A DNA stretch of 17,786 bases from contig JWZX01001849.1 of assembly GCA_001275005.1 (NCBI GenBank), positions 1-17,786 of the forward strand. The letters are read 5' to 3'. The notes below the pieces were generated by a model. The model made no database searches. It was not told the DNA's origin and was given only the letters and a program-made list of their open reading frames with translations. Positions 1 through 7,710 of the stretch are shown here, one piece after another; the stretch's first letter is position 1, and each line of letters starts with the position of its first letter. Position numbers and translations under genes: made by a program. This stretch comes from Chrysochromulina tobinii (lineage: Eukaryota; Haptophyta; Prymnesiales; Chrysochromulinaceae).

Positions 1-2
1 GC

Positions 3-2759
3 GGTCGTGGTCGCGGTGGCGTAGGCGGCAAGGGCGGCGGCGGCGGTCGCGGCGGAGGCGGCAAGGGCGGCGGCGGCGGCAGCGCACCTGTAAACGTTCC
101 CACCCTGCACGTCCCCGACGTCTGGCTTGTCGACCTCGGCTTCGAGGGCGCGCAGCAGGCCGTGCCGGCCTCGATGCTCGAGGTGCGCGCCTCCGAGCCG
201 CGCCTCGAGACGATTGCCCAGCTGCGAGAGCTCGCTCGCCGCTCCACCGAGAGGCTGGAGAGCTACTACCACCACATGCTGCGTGCTGCTCACGAGGCGG
301 CGACGACCTCGAAGCTCCTTGATCAGCTCGAGGACGACCAGGTGCTGCTCGTCGCCGACTGGAAGATGAAGTTCATCATGAGCCTGTTCCGGGAGGCCAT
401 GAGTGAGTATTTCGGCAAGCGGGGCATGCCATGGCATGGGTGCATGCTCATTCGCAAGCCGCTGCGGTTCGAGCGGGCGACTTACGGTGAGGGCGAGTTC
501 GTCACCGAGTACAAGCACGCGATGATGCTCGGCTCGAAGGAAGATGGGTTCGCGACGCTTTCGGCGGTTCGCATCGCGCTGACCGAGTACAAGCTCGAAC
601 ACCCGCACATCTCGTCCGCCTTCGTGAAGACCGACGGCGCCGCCGCGTACGCCGGCTCCACGTTTACACTCGGGCTCTCCTTTATGGAGGAGCTCAGTGG
701 TGTCCGCGTGATCAGCCACTTTATCGGCGAAAGTGGGCAAAATAAGTCCACCTTGGATGGCGAGTTCGCCGTCTCTGGCAGCAAGCTCCGCCGCCTGATC
801 TGCAGCGGCGGCCATGATGTGCGCTCGCCCGATGATCTGTACCACGGGCTCGCCAAGGTCGCGGGCTTGCGGCGGTCCGTTTCGCTCTTCGCACCCGACA
901 CTGAGGCCGCCAAATTTGAGGCCGCCACCGTGGCGGGCCTCACGCTCATGTCCCACCGTGCCTATGAGTACGCCGCCGATGGCACCTTTGTGGCGCTGCA
1001 CCTGCGCCGCCAGTCATTCCTTGGCCGCGGCCAGCGGCTCGAGAGCAACATGCTCTTCCCCGATGGGACTCGAGCTGCGCCTGCCGCGCCAATCGTCGTC
1101 GCCACGACGAGCGCCGTCGCAGCAGCTGCTGCCAGCGGCTTAGCGCCGCCGATGCTGGCGCCGACTGGCAAGTGCCTCAAGACACGCAACGACGCTGGGC
1201 GTGTTGCGAAGAAGGCGGCCAAGGCCGCCGAAAAATTGTCGCGGCAGGAGAAGAAAGCCGAGGCCCAGCGCTGCGCTCTGGCCAACCTCGATCGGCGGTG
1301 GCAGGCGACGGGCGTGTACCGTTGCGGGTCGATGCCAGGTGGCACGCCGGGCTGCGACCGCTGCTTCCGCCGCAAGGCCGAGTGGAAGAAGCACGTGGAG
1401 CGCGGGCGAGGTGACCCCTCGCTGCACCGCACTGGCTTGGTGCGAGGGTACGCGGCGGGCGCCATCGTTGGGGCCGACAGCGCCGCTGACGCGCTGCGTC
1501 GCGCCATCGCCACCCAAGCTGAGGGCGTCACGGTGCACGGCGGCGAGGGCGGCAGCGCTGTGCCCACCCTCTGCACAATCGACGAACTGCAGTGCAAGCT
1601 GTGCGACGGTACCCAGTGGGCGCCGCCGCCGCCACCATCGGGCTTCGCCGGCTCGTCGCAGAGCCGCGTGCCGACGCGCAGCCGCTCGGCGCTGCAGCTG
1701 CGCTTCTGCATCATCGCTGGCCACTTGATTGGCGAGGCTGGCTACGAAGGGATGCGCGGCCAAGAGGCCAGCCAGCTGATGCTTGAGTGGGGCACCCCTG
1801 CGTTCGGCAAGCGGTACCCCAAGGTGCCCGAGGCGGCCGCCTCGCTGAGCGGCCTGCCGATGCTGCCACGCACGGCACAGCTGAGCCCGAGCGAGCTGAC
1901 GCCGCTGCTGATGACCGCCAAGCCAAAGCTCGAGGCGAGGCTGCTCAAAGAGGTGCAGCGCGAGCTGCGGCCGCCGGCAAAGACACGCAGCAAGAAGCGT
2001 GGCGCCGCCGGCGGCGGCAAGCGTAAGGCGCCGGCCGGTGCACGGCCGGTGCCGAAGCCGCCAAAGAAGCCGGCCGCGAGCGTGCTGCACTCGGCTCGGC
2101 GCAAGCTGCGGCGGGCCGGCTGGGATATCACTGGCGCCGTGGGCTCCCGTGGCGGCAGGCGCGAGGATAGGCTTACCGTCCCTGAGCTTAAAGCGCTCAT
2201 AGATGAGCGCGGCTGGCGATTGGCCAAGGGCGTGGCGGCGAGCCAACCCAACCTGCTGGCGCTGGTTGTCCGTCAGGTCGCTGCTGCGGCGGCCGCTGCT
2301 GCCGGGTCTGACAACGAGCCCATGTCAGACGATGAGACGGCCCTCTGGGGCTGGCACGCGTCCGATAGCGGGGATGATGGCGACAGTGATGCTGGCGGTG
2401 GCGGTGGCGGTGGCGGTGGCGGTGGCGCTGGCGCTGACGGTGGCGGTGGCGGGGGCGGTGGCGCTGACGGTGGCGCTGACGGTGGCACTGACGGTGGCGC
2501 TGATGATACGCGGGGACCATGGCGGATAGCGCTCGACCGGGTGGAGGCGGAAGAGGCGGAGGCGGCGGAGGCGGAGGAGGCGGAGGAGGAGGAGGAGGAG
2601 GAAGAGGAGGAAGAGGAGGATGAGGAAAGGGACAACGGCGACGGCTGGAGCGCGACAGATGAGGATGAGGATGAGAGCGAGAGGAGTGAGGATGGCGATA
2701 TGGCCCGCCCACCTGCGCACAGCAGCAGCAGCAGCGATGATGAAGAGGAGGAGGATTAG
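3..2759 (+). CDS. Transposase-like (DDE/RNase-H-like core) protein with C2H2-like finger, 5' partial
   Basis: The frame is open from the window edge, so the gene starts upstream; 918 codons are visible before TAG. The N-terminal part is Gly/Arg/Lys-rich (nt 3-83). The core has the order D-W-K-M-K (D at 357), F-G-K-R-G-M (near 402), K-T-D-G-A-A-A-Y (D at 633), G-E-S-G-x-N-K-S (E at 729) with D at 756, then G-G-H-D-V (near 810). This order resembles large repeat-encoded proteins of many aquatic eukaryotes that I know only as uncharacterised, and it suggests an RNase-H-like nuclease fold. A C-x(9)-C-x2-C...H finger-like segment lies near 1323-1395, and an L-R-F...L-I-G-E segment near 1698-1740. 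A SAP-like basic helical segment lies near 2085-2280. The tail is Gly/Asp and Glu low complexity. No terminal inverted repeats were found. A domesticated or dead element copy is equally possible. The coding call is firm; the family call is inference. Confidence 0.6.
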   Translation, partial: GRGRGGVGGKGGGGGRGGGGKGGGGGSAPVNVPTLHVPDVWLVDLGFEGAQQAVPASMLEVRASEPRLETIAQLRELARRSTERLESYYHHMLRAAHEAATTSKLLDQLEDDQVLLVADWKMKFIMSLFREAMSEYFGKRGMPWHGCMLIRKPLRFERATYGEGEFVTEYKHAMMLGSKEDGFATLSAVRIALTEYKLEHPHISSAFVKTDGAAAYAGSTFTLGLSFMEELSGVRVISHFIGESGQNKSTLDGEFAVSGSKLRRLICSGGHDVRSPDDLYHGLAKVAGLRRSVSLFAPDTEAAKFEAATVAGLTLMSHRAYEYAADGTFVALHLRRQSFLGRGQRLESNMLFPDGTRAAPAAPIVVATTSAVAAAAASGLAPPMLAPTGKCLKTRNDAGRVAKKAAKAAEKLSRQEKKAEAQRCALANLDRRWQATGVYRCGSMPGGTPGCDRCFRRKAEWKKHVERGRGDPSLHRTGLVRGYAAGAIVGADSAADALRRAIATQAEGVTVHGGEGGSAVPTLCTIDELQCKLCDGTQWAPPPPPSGFAGSSQSRVPTRSRSALQLRFCIIAGHLIGEAGYEGMRGQEASQLMLEWGTPAFGKRYPKVPEAAASLSGLPMLPRTAQLSPSELTPLLMTAKPKLEARLLKEVQRELRPPAKTRSKKRGAAGGGKRKAPAGARPVPKPPKKPAASVLHSARRKLRRAGWDITGAVGSRGGRREDRLTVPELKALIDERGWRLAKGVAASQPNLLALVVRQVAAAAAAAAGSDNEPMSDDETALWGWHASDSGDDGDSDAGGGGGGGGGGGAGADGGGGGGGGADGGADGGTDGGADDTRGPWRIALDRVEAEEAEAAEAEEAEEEEEEEEEEEEDEERDNGDGWSATDEDEDESERSEDGDMARPPAHSSSSSDDEEEED
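2393..2632 (+). repeat. In-frame GGTGGC/GCTGAC and GAG/GAA codon repeats
   Basis: Hexameric GGTGGC and GCTGAC-type repeats (about 2393-2510) encode Gly-rich then Ala-Asp-Gly runs. About 30 nt later a GAG/GAA run (about 2545-2625) encodes poly-Glu. Both lie inside the C-terminal tail of the transposase-like gene and keep its frame. They are typical slippage-prone low-complexity coding repeats and probably vary in length between strains. Confidence 0.75.
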
Positions 2760-4461
2760 GCGCTTAGGATATAGGGATTTAGGGATATATATAGTTAGGT
2801 TGGCAAAGTTTAGATAGACGTACCGACCACTCAGCAGCAGCAGCGATCGTGGCAAGGGTCAAAAGTGGCTCGTTCAGTGTTGACCAGAAACGTGCTTATC
2901 GAGCATGGCGTGGGCGCCATGCTCCGATGGTCTTGCCGGTGTACTCGCACCATTTGTTCACCTCTTGACCCGCCGTAAGACTAGCGCGCGCGCCGCCACT
3001 TCGTCGCACCGCGAGCCGCGCATCGAGATGATCGACCGCAGGTGTGTTCACACCTAAGATGTAACTTTTTTCTCGATTTTATTAGCTGCGAACACTCGGG
3101 GGGGTAATACAACGTGGTCCCCAACTTGGGTTGGGCTCGAATCAGTTGCGACCTCGGAAGTCCAATCCTGAGCCGAACCGACCCGTAACATTCCGTTTTC
3201 CCACAGGTGGAGTCGTTTCGACGTGGGAGCCCCATGCACAACGAGGTACGAGGAAAGCAGGGGCTGGTAAGCATCTCAACCTTTGAGGGCGGTGATGAGG
3301 ATATTCAACAGGTTACCAAGCATCTCCATTTGTCCTCTCTTCCAAGCATCTCGAAGGTGATTTTGTCCTCACTCTTCACATTTTGCCTAGTTCTCATCAG
3401 CGCGGGGAGGGGGCGGTGCGGGGGGCATTGGAGTGTTGGCACTAGGGAATGCGCTCAGCCAGTCTCGAGTCCGTCTGTCATCATTTCATGTGTGGTTATA
3501 ATCCTGGAGCTATCTGAAAAATAAATATTTCGACCACGCAGGTCGAGGTCATGCCCCGGCCGCCGTCGCGTGGTTTTCAGTTTATAGATTGCTACAGGCG
3601 ATAGGGACCACGGCCGGGGACTCTCACAAAGTCGAGCGCTCACAAAGCCGATCGCTCGAAAACCGCGCGTCTAAAGTGAAAGTCGCGCACCGACGGGCTC
3701 GGAAATATACTAGGCCCTTCTACTTCTATAGGCGAAGCACGCCGGCTCGCTCGCGAAGTCGCGCGCTACATGTAGGAATAAGGAAAGCTCTTTTATTTGG
3801 AAAACAATCCCTCGTACAGGATCATGCGATCTGTGAAGAAGCTAGAAGGTGGCAGGACTGAAGATCGAAGAATCCTGAAGATCCTCAAATAACGGCTTGA
3901 CTTGTACGACTTGAGACTTGACCGCGATAGAGGATAGACTTGACATCTAGACTTGACACCAGTTGACTGAGATCTGAGTCTCAGTCTATGAGAGACCTTG
4001 CCCTTGGTGCGCTCTACACCGCCGGCACACCGGGATCTCAGCCCCCGATAAAACAGTCACACGAGCGCACACGTGGACGCGCGGGATCTCCACACAGTCA
4101 CGACGGACATGCAAGTGCACTCAGAACGCACACGGCGCACGGCGACCAAACCCGCACCAACCACCATCAACTCAAGGCCTCGACCGTGGGACAACCGGAC
4201 CGTCGTCTCCACAGCAGTCACAGTCACACCACAAGCGAGAACCGGCCACCCAGCCAGCAAATAACCGACACCCCGATACCACACCCACCAATCACCAGTC
4301 ACCACGGTGGCGATGGCGACGGAGTCCACCCGCTCGCTCTTCCGCGCGCGCCTGCGCGCTCGCCCCCCCCCCTCCGTTACCCATAAGCTCGCGCTGGGCT
4401 TCGACGGGTGGCATGCAGCGGCGGCCCGATGACAAAAGGCGCTGCGAACTTCAACCAGATC
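2760..4461. other. Intergenic stretch without a convincing gene
   Basis: About 1.7 kb with lower GC than its neighbours and no ORF showing a domain or the third-position bias of the flanking genes. It holds a cluster of GACTTGA-like words (about 3893-3966). A perfect hairpin follows at 3965-3986 (GACTGAGA, loop TCTGAG, TCTCAGTC). A loose inverted pair CCCCGGCCG / CGGCCGGGG lies near 3554 and 3612. The part from 4030 to 4300 is rich in CAC/ACC words, and a poly-C run lies near 4366. It should contain the 3' UTRs of the two convergent flanking genes. I see no tRNA or rRNA. Confidence 0.5.
3965..3986. other. Perfect 8-bp hairpin in intergenic DNA
   Basis: GACTGAGA and TCTCAGTC are exact reverse complements separated by the six bases TCTGAG. 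The hairpin lies directly after the GACTTGA-like word cluster. There is no T-run, and in a eukaryotic setting no function can be assigned. Confidence 0.4.
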
Positions 4462-6360
4462 TCATTCGTCCCGCCGCCCCGCGGCCACCGCCGCCACAAT
4501 GGCTGGGTGACTGCTGGGTGAAGCAAGCGAGGCGCCTTGGACGGCCGCGCGCACGGCGGCCTCCACGTCGCCACCCGCCTCATCCAGATAGAACGCGCAT
4601 GCCTGGGAGCCCTCCTCGAAGCCGGTAAGCCGGGCGAAGAGGGCGAGCGATCTCGCGCGATCTGCCGCCTGAGGACCGGCGGGGGGCAGCGCGGCCGCGA
4701 CACGCGTCGGCGGCCCGCTCGGATTGCGTCCGGCTCTCGGTGCCGCTGCGATGGCGGCGGCGATGGCGTCGTCTCGCTGTCTTTGACGCTCGTGAACTCT
4801 TCTCTCATACGCCTGCCGCTCCGCGTGCGCCTGCGCGAGGTCGTACTCCAGGCGCTCCCTGGCCGAGGGCATAGCCGGCAGTGGGGGCGGCAGTGCGGGC
4901 GGCAGTGGGGGGTGGAGCCGGTCGTAGCCCGGGATCTCCATGGCTGGAGATAGCCAACGCCGGCGCTCTCGCATCGCATCCCGTCGCTCTCGATGCAGAC
5001 GCCTACGCTCGTCCGGATCGAGGCCGCCGTCCATCGCCAACTCGTCCATCCACAATGTTTCGGCGGCAAACATTTCGTACAGATGATCGGGAGCCAAGAA
5101 CCCCAACTCGTCGCCCGCCACTGCCGCGGCAGATTGGGCAGAACTGGCAGAAATGGGCAGGTTGTTGTGGAGCTGCCCGAGCGACTCTGCCCTCGCCGCC
5201 GCCCTCCGCTCCGCCGACGCCTCCAGCGCCTCCGACATTGCAAGGTGCGCCATCCCTAAGGCGCCCCTTGGGTTGTGTGTCGGCCCTTGGATTGCGCGAC
5301 GTGGGACACGCTCATGGAGGCCGACGCCCGGGACGTTGATGTCGGCGCTCCCATCCGCGTGCAGCACCGCCACGGTGCAACCCCCATAGCCGCCATAGTT
5401 CACCTGCATGCCGACGGCGAGGCCCGGCCCGATGGCGCGGCCTGGCCTCAGAAGGTGAGTGGGGACTCCCCACTCGCCGGGCGGGAAGCTACCGGATGGC
5501 TCGCCCCGCCGTCTCCCACGCTGGAGAGACGTCCCTTGTGCGGCGTGCACCGTCGCCCAGGTGGCCTCCTCGGCCGTTGTCTGCCGCACCCACCTCGGCC
5601 ACGCGTGGATAGTCTCCGCGAACCAGCCGCAGTTTGGGCACGCGTTACTCACTGGCGCCCTCCCGGGCGCCCGCACCTCGCCGTGGTGCATTGTCAGATC
5701 ATTGCAGCTCCCCGCGGCGAGCTCAACGGGCCCGTAGTGGCAGCGCGCGCACATGCGGGCATTGGGCATGAGCAGCGCGAGCTCAGAACCCTCCTGGACG
5801 ACCTGGTCCACCTTGCGCGCGATGGGGAGCAGCGCCTTCCCGTCGGAGTACTCGGCGAAGGCACGATCGCTCACGTTCAATGCGATCAAGCGGTCGCCAA
5901 ATGGCGCCGCACCGCAGCCATGACCGCGGAGCGGGCAAGAGCAGGCGCCGCGGAGGAAGGCGAGTGTGGCACCGTCGTCACTGATCTGCGCCGTTTCTGC
6001 CTTTGCCGGCAAGTAGTCTGTCTTCCGAAGCTTCTCCACGTTCGTGAGAATGTGCGTCTCGAGGCAAACTCGGCAGATCGGGTGGCCCTCGTCGCATTGA
6101 ATGAGCACATCGTGAGATTCGAGGCAGACCACGCAGTCCGCCCTCTTGCGTGCTCCGCCGCCAGCGGTGCACGTCCGCTTCGGGTTGTCGGCCCTCTCGT
6201 CGCGACCGCAGGTTTGGGTACCTGTGGTGCTGTCGAGTATCGTCGTTGCGTCGAGGGTTGGCGACGAGGACGTGGCTTGCGCCCCCACGGTGACGTCTGG
6301 CCCCCGAACGGTGACCTCGTCTGGGACCGGAGCGAAGGCAAGCACAGAAGTAGCCTCCAT
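4462..6360 (-). CDS. RING/RBR-like, Tudor-like and UBA-like domain protein (putative ubiquitin-pathway factor)
   Basis: Single-exon frame of 632 residues from the first ATG at 6360; the frame is open a little further upstream but only from GTG. Residues 76-99 form a RING-type C-x2-C...C-x2-G-H-x2-C-x2-C module. A Cys-rich link follows near 140-150. A second zinc cluster at 204-244 has C-A-R-C-H-Y-G-P-V-E, C-N-D-L-T-M-H-H-G and C-P-N-C-G-W-F, followed by W-P-R-W. This looks like a degenerate RBR RING2 that I associate with algal hypothetical proteins. Residues about 316-358 (V-G-M-Q-V-N-Y...D-G-S-A-D-I-N-V...V-P-R-R-A-I) resemble a Tudor/SH3-like barrel. Near 490-530 there is an Arg/Glu-rich, probably coiled, stretch. 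Residues 566-608 (F-A-R-L-T-G-F...A-x-x-F-Y-L-D-E-A-x-G-D-V-E-A-A-V) match a UBA-like fold. Together these suggest an E3-like or ubiquitin-binding role; that is inference. The gene is divergent from the Tic22-like gene. Confidence 0.72.
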   Translation of the reverse strand: MEATSVLAFAPVPDEVTVRGPDVTVGAQATSSSPTLDATTILDSTTGTQTCGRDERADNPKRTCTAGGGARKRADCVVCLESHDVLIQCDEGHPICRVCLETHILTNVEKLRKTDYLPAKAETAQISDDGATLAFLRGACSCPLRGHGCGAAPFGDRLIALNVSDRAFAEYSDGKALLPIARKVDQVVQEGSELALLMPNARMCARCHYGPVELAAGSCNDLTMHHGEVRAPGRAPVSNACPNCGWFAETIHAWPRWVRQTTAEEATWATVHAAQGTSLQRGRRRGEPSGSFPPGEWGVPTHLLRPGRAIGPGLAVGMQVNYGGYGGCTVAVLHADGSADINVPGVGLHERVPRRAIQGPTHNPRGALGMAHLAMSEALEASAERRAAARAESLGQLHNNLPISASSAQSAAAVAGDELGFLAPDHLYEMFAAETLWMDELAMDGGLDPDERRRLHRERRDAMRERRRWLSPAMEIPGYDRLHPPLPPALPPPLPAMPSARERLEYDLAQAHAERQAYERRVHERQRQRDDAIAAAIAAAPRAGRNPSGPPTRVAAALPPAGPQAADRARSLALFARLTGFEEGSQACAFYLDEAGGDVEAAVRAAVQGASLASPSSHPAIVAAVAAGRRDE

Positions 6361-6617
6361 GCAAATCGCTCGCTTTCTTATCGAAATCACCGCACATCAG
6401 ATGAATAGAAAGGCGCAGAACTTGTTTCGGCAAAACGGCGCGCTCAACAGTCGCTCAACATGTGCTTCATCTTCATTTTTGAATTTGGTCTCGTGTAGTG
6501 GAGATTTTCGTGCTCGCGAAAGTCGCTTATTCCGTCGCGCAATCACCGCCGACCGCTAGGCGCGGCGCAGCACCGCCGTCCGTGTGACGTGTGCGCCGTG
6601 CATCCGATCTACCAGGT
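6361..6617. promoter_or_regulatory. Shared divergent promoter region (RING gene / Tic22-like gene)
   Basis: These 257 bp separate two head-to-head start codons and must hold both 5' UTRs and promoters. The middle (about 6460-6520) is more A/T-rich than the flanking coding DNA. No clear TATA box was recognised. On the minus strand an out-of-frame ATG just upstream of the RING start opens a frame overlapping that CDS, so a regulatory uORF is possible. The call rests on position only. Confidence 0.45.
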
Positions 6618-7376
6618 ATGGCTTTCCTCGCTGGAACCTTGCTCGCGCTGGGAGCTCTCACCAGTGCCAGGCCGGCTCTCAGCAGCGGCGAGCTCAGCAT
6701 CCGCCATCATCATCATCATTATCGCACTTCGCCCAGTCCACGCTTCCTCGGCTCGCCCTCTTTGCTGGCCGCAAATCAACTCTTGGATGGCGCCGGCTGG
6801 CCGCAGCTGCAGGGCATTCTTGATAAGCTTCCCGTCTTCACCATCGCCAACAGTGAGGGCAAGCCGCTTCAGTATCAGGTCAACGAGCGGACGATGGCCA
6901 TCTTCTACGCGGACGTCGAGGCAGCCAAGACAGAGCTCGCCGCCGCTCAGAAATTCGCCGGCAATGCGGGCAGCGATTTGGTCGCCGTCGGCCTCGGCAA
7001 CGCTTTCAAGCTTGCGTCCGAAGGGCAGGCCATGGTCGTGCCCGGCAAGAGCGAGCTGATGGCAGCAGGCGCGCCGGAGGATGCTCAGCCCATGGGCCAG
7101 GAGGTGCCGCTCTTCTTCTGCACGGAGCTCAGGACCGATGAGAGTGGGCTGCCTCTCTTTATGAGCCACTCAGATTGTGCCGCGGCGGTCGGTGCGGCCT
7201 GGCGCTCGATGGAGATCTCCCCGCTCGCGCTGCAGGGCGTGGTCGAGCAGCTCGCGGCCGTCAGCGACCCGGAGACCTGCGGCTTTTCGTTTGTGCCGCC
7301 GACGGCCTCGCTCAAGCACATTCAGCAGTACTTGGGCAATGGGATCTACATGCGCGAGGTGAAGGAGGGCGAGTAG
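6618..7376 (+). CDS. TIC22: Tic22-like plastid protein-import factor
   Basis: 252 residues from the ATG at 6618; the frame extends upstream only to a GTG. Residues 1-17 form a short hydrophobic signal-like segment ending T-S-A. A Ser/Arg/Pro-rich stretch with five consecutive His (30-34) follows, compatible with a bipartite ER-signal plus transit peptide. The mature part (about 55-250) has the Tic22 layout: L-D-K-L-P-V-F-T-I-A-N near 68-78, M-A-I-F-Y-A-D-V-E-A-A near 93-103, V-G-L-G-N-A-F-K-L, and V-P-L-F-F-C-T...G-L-P-L-F-M-S, with D-C-A-A-A-V after it. Length fits the family. Tic22 proteins act in the intermembrane space as chaperone-like factors of plastid protein import; in a complex plastid this one would sit between inner envelope membranes. 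The family call is good; the exact compartment is inferred. Confidence 0.78.
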   Translation: MAFLAGTLLALGALTSARPALSSGELSIRHHHHHYRTSPSPRFLGSPSLLAANQLLDGAGWPQLQGILDKLPVFTIANSEGKPLQYQVNERTMAIFYADVEAAKTELAAAQKFAGNAGSDLVAVGLGNAFKLASEGQAMVVPGKSELMAAGAPEDAQPMGQEVPLFFCTELRTDESGLPLFMSHSDCAAAVGAAWRSMEISPLALQGVVEQLAAVSDPETCGFSFVPPTASLKHIQQYLGNGIYMREVKEGE

Positions 7377-7710
7377 AAGGCTGTATCGGTACTGAAAAGA
7401 GAGACCGGAAAGAGTATAATGTACTATGTTGGCGCCGACGAGACGAGCCGGCGCACGCGCACGCGCCCGCTCATCGGTCATGGTATTGGTAACGCTTCTC
7501 GTGCCCGCCCCGGCGGCGGGCGCGCGCTTCGAGGCCGATACAATTTCCGTTACCGTTCCGGCGGCCGGGCCGGTGGCCGCATTTGGCCGCGTGTAGCGAT
7601 GGGCCCGGCCAAGCGGCCATTGCGCGCGGTGCCGCGCCCGCGGTCTTGTCGTGGTCGACGCGCCGGATGCGATCTACTCGCTCTACCTAGTCTTTACCGA
7701 ACGAAAAGCC
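7377..7710. other. Convergent intergenic spacer
   Basis: 334 bp between the stop codons of the Tic22-like (+) and GT77-like (-) genes. It should carry both 3' UTRs. The first 60 bp are A-rich, and the rest is GC-rich with short GCGCAC-type runs. No ORF with coding bias, repeat array or RNA gene was seen. Confidence 0.5.

Noticed and set aside
1140-2246. Minus-strand ORF (368 codons) in the transposase-like gene
   Set aside because: Ala/Arg-rich shadow frame with no motif, opposite a frame with recognisable order of motifs.
3207-3524. Plus-strand ORF of 105 codons in the intergenic stretch
   Set aside because: No domain, no third-position G/C bias, and no supporting splice or start context.
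3988-4386. Plus-strand ORF of 132 codons rich in His, Pro and Thr
   Set aside because: Its composition follows from the CAC/ACC-rich DNA; no domain or conserved pattern was seen.
5275-6408. Plus-strand ORF (377 codons) opposite the RING gene
   Set aside because: It lacks domains, and the minus-strand frame carries RING, Tudor-like and UBA-like motifs.
6591-6617. Upstream GTG start for the Tic22-like protein
   Set aside because: Nuclear genes normally start at ATG, and the ATG at 6618 begins directly with a signal-like segment. The GTG is only an ORF-finder artefact.
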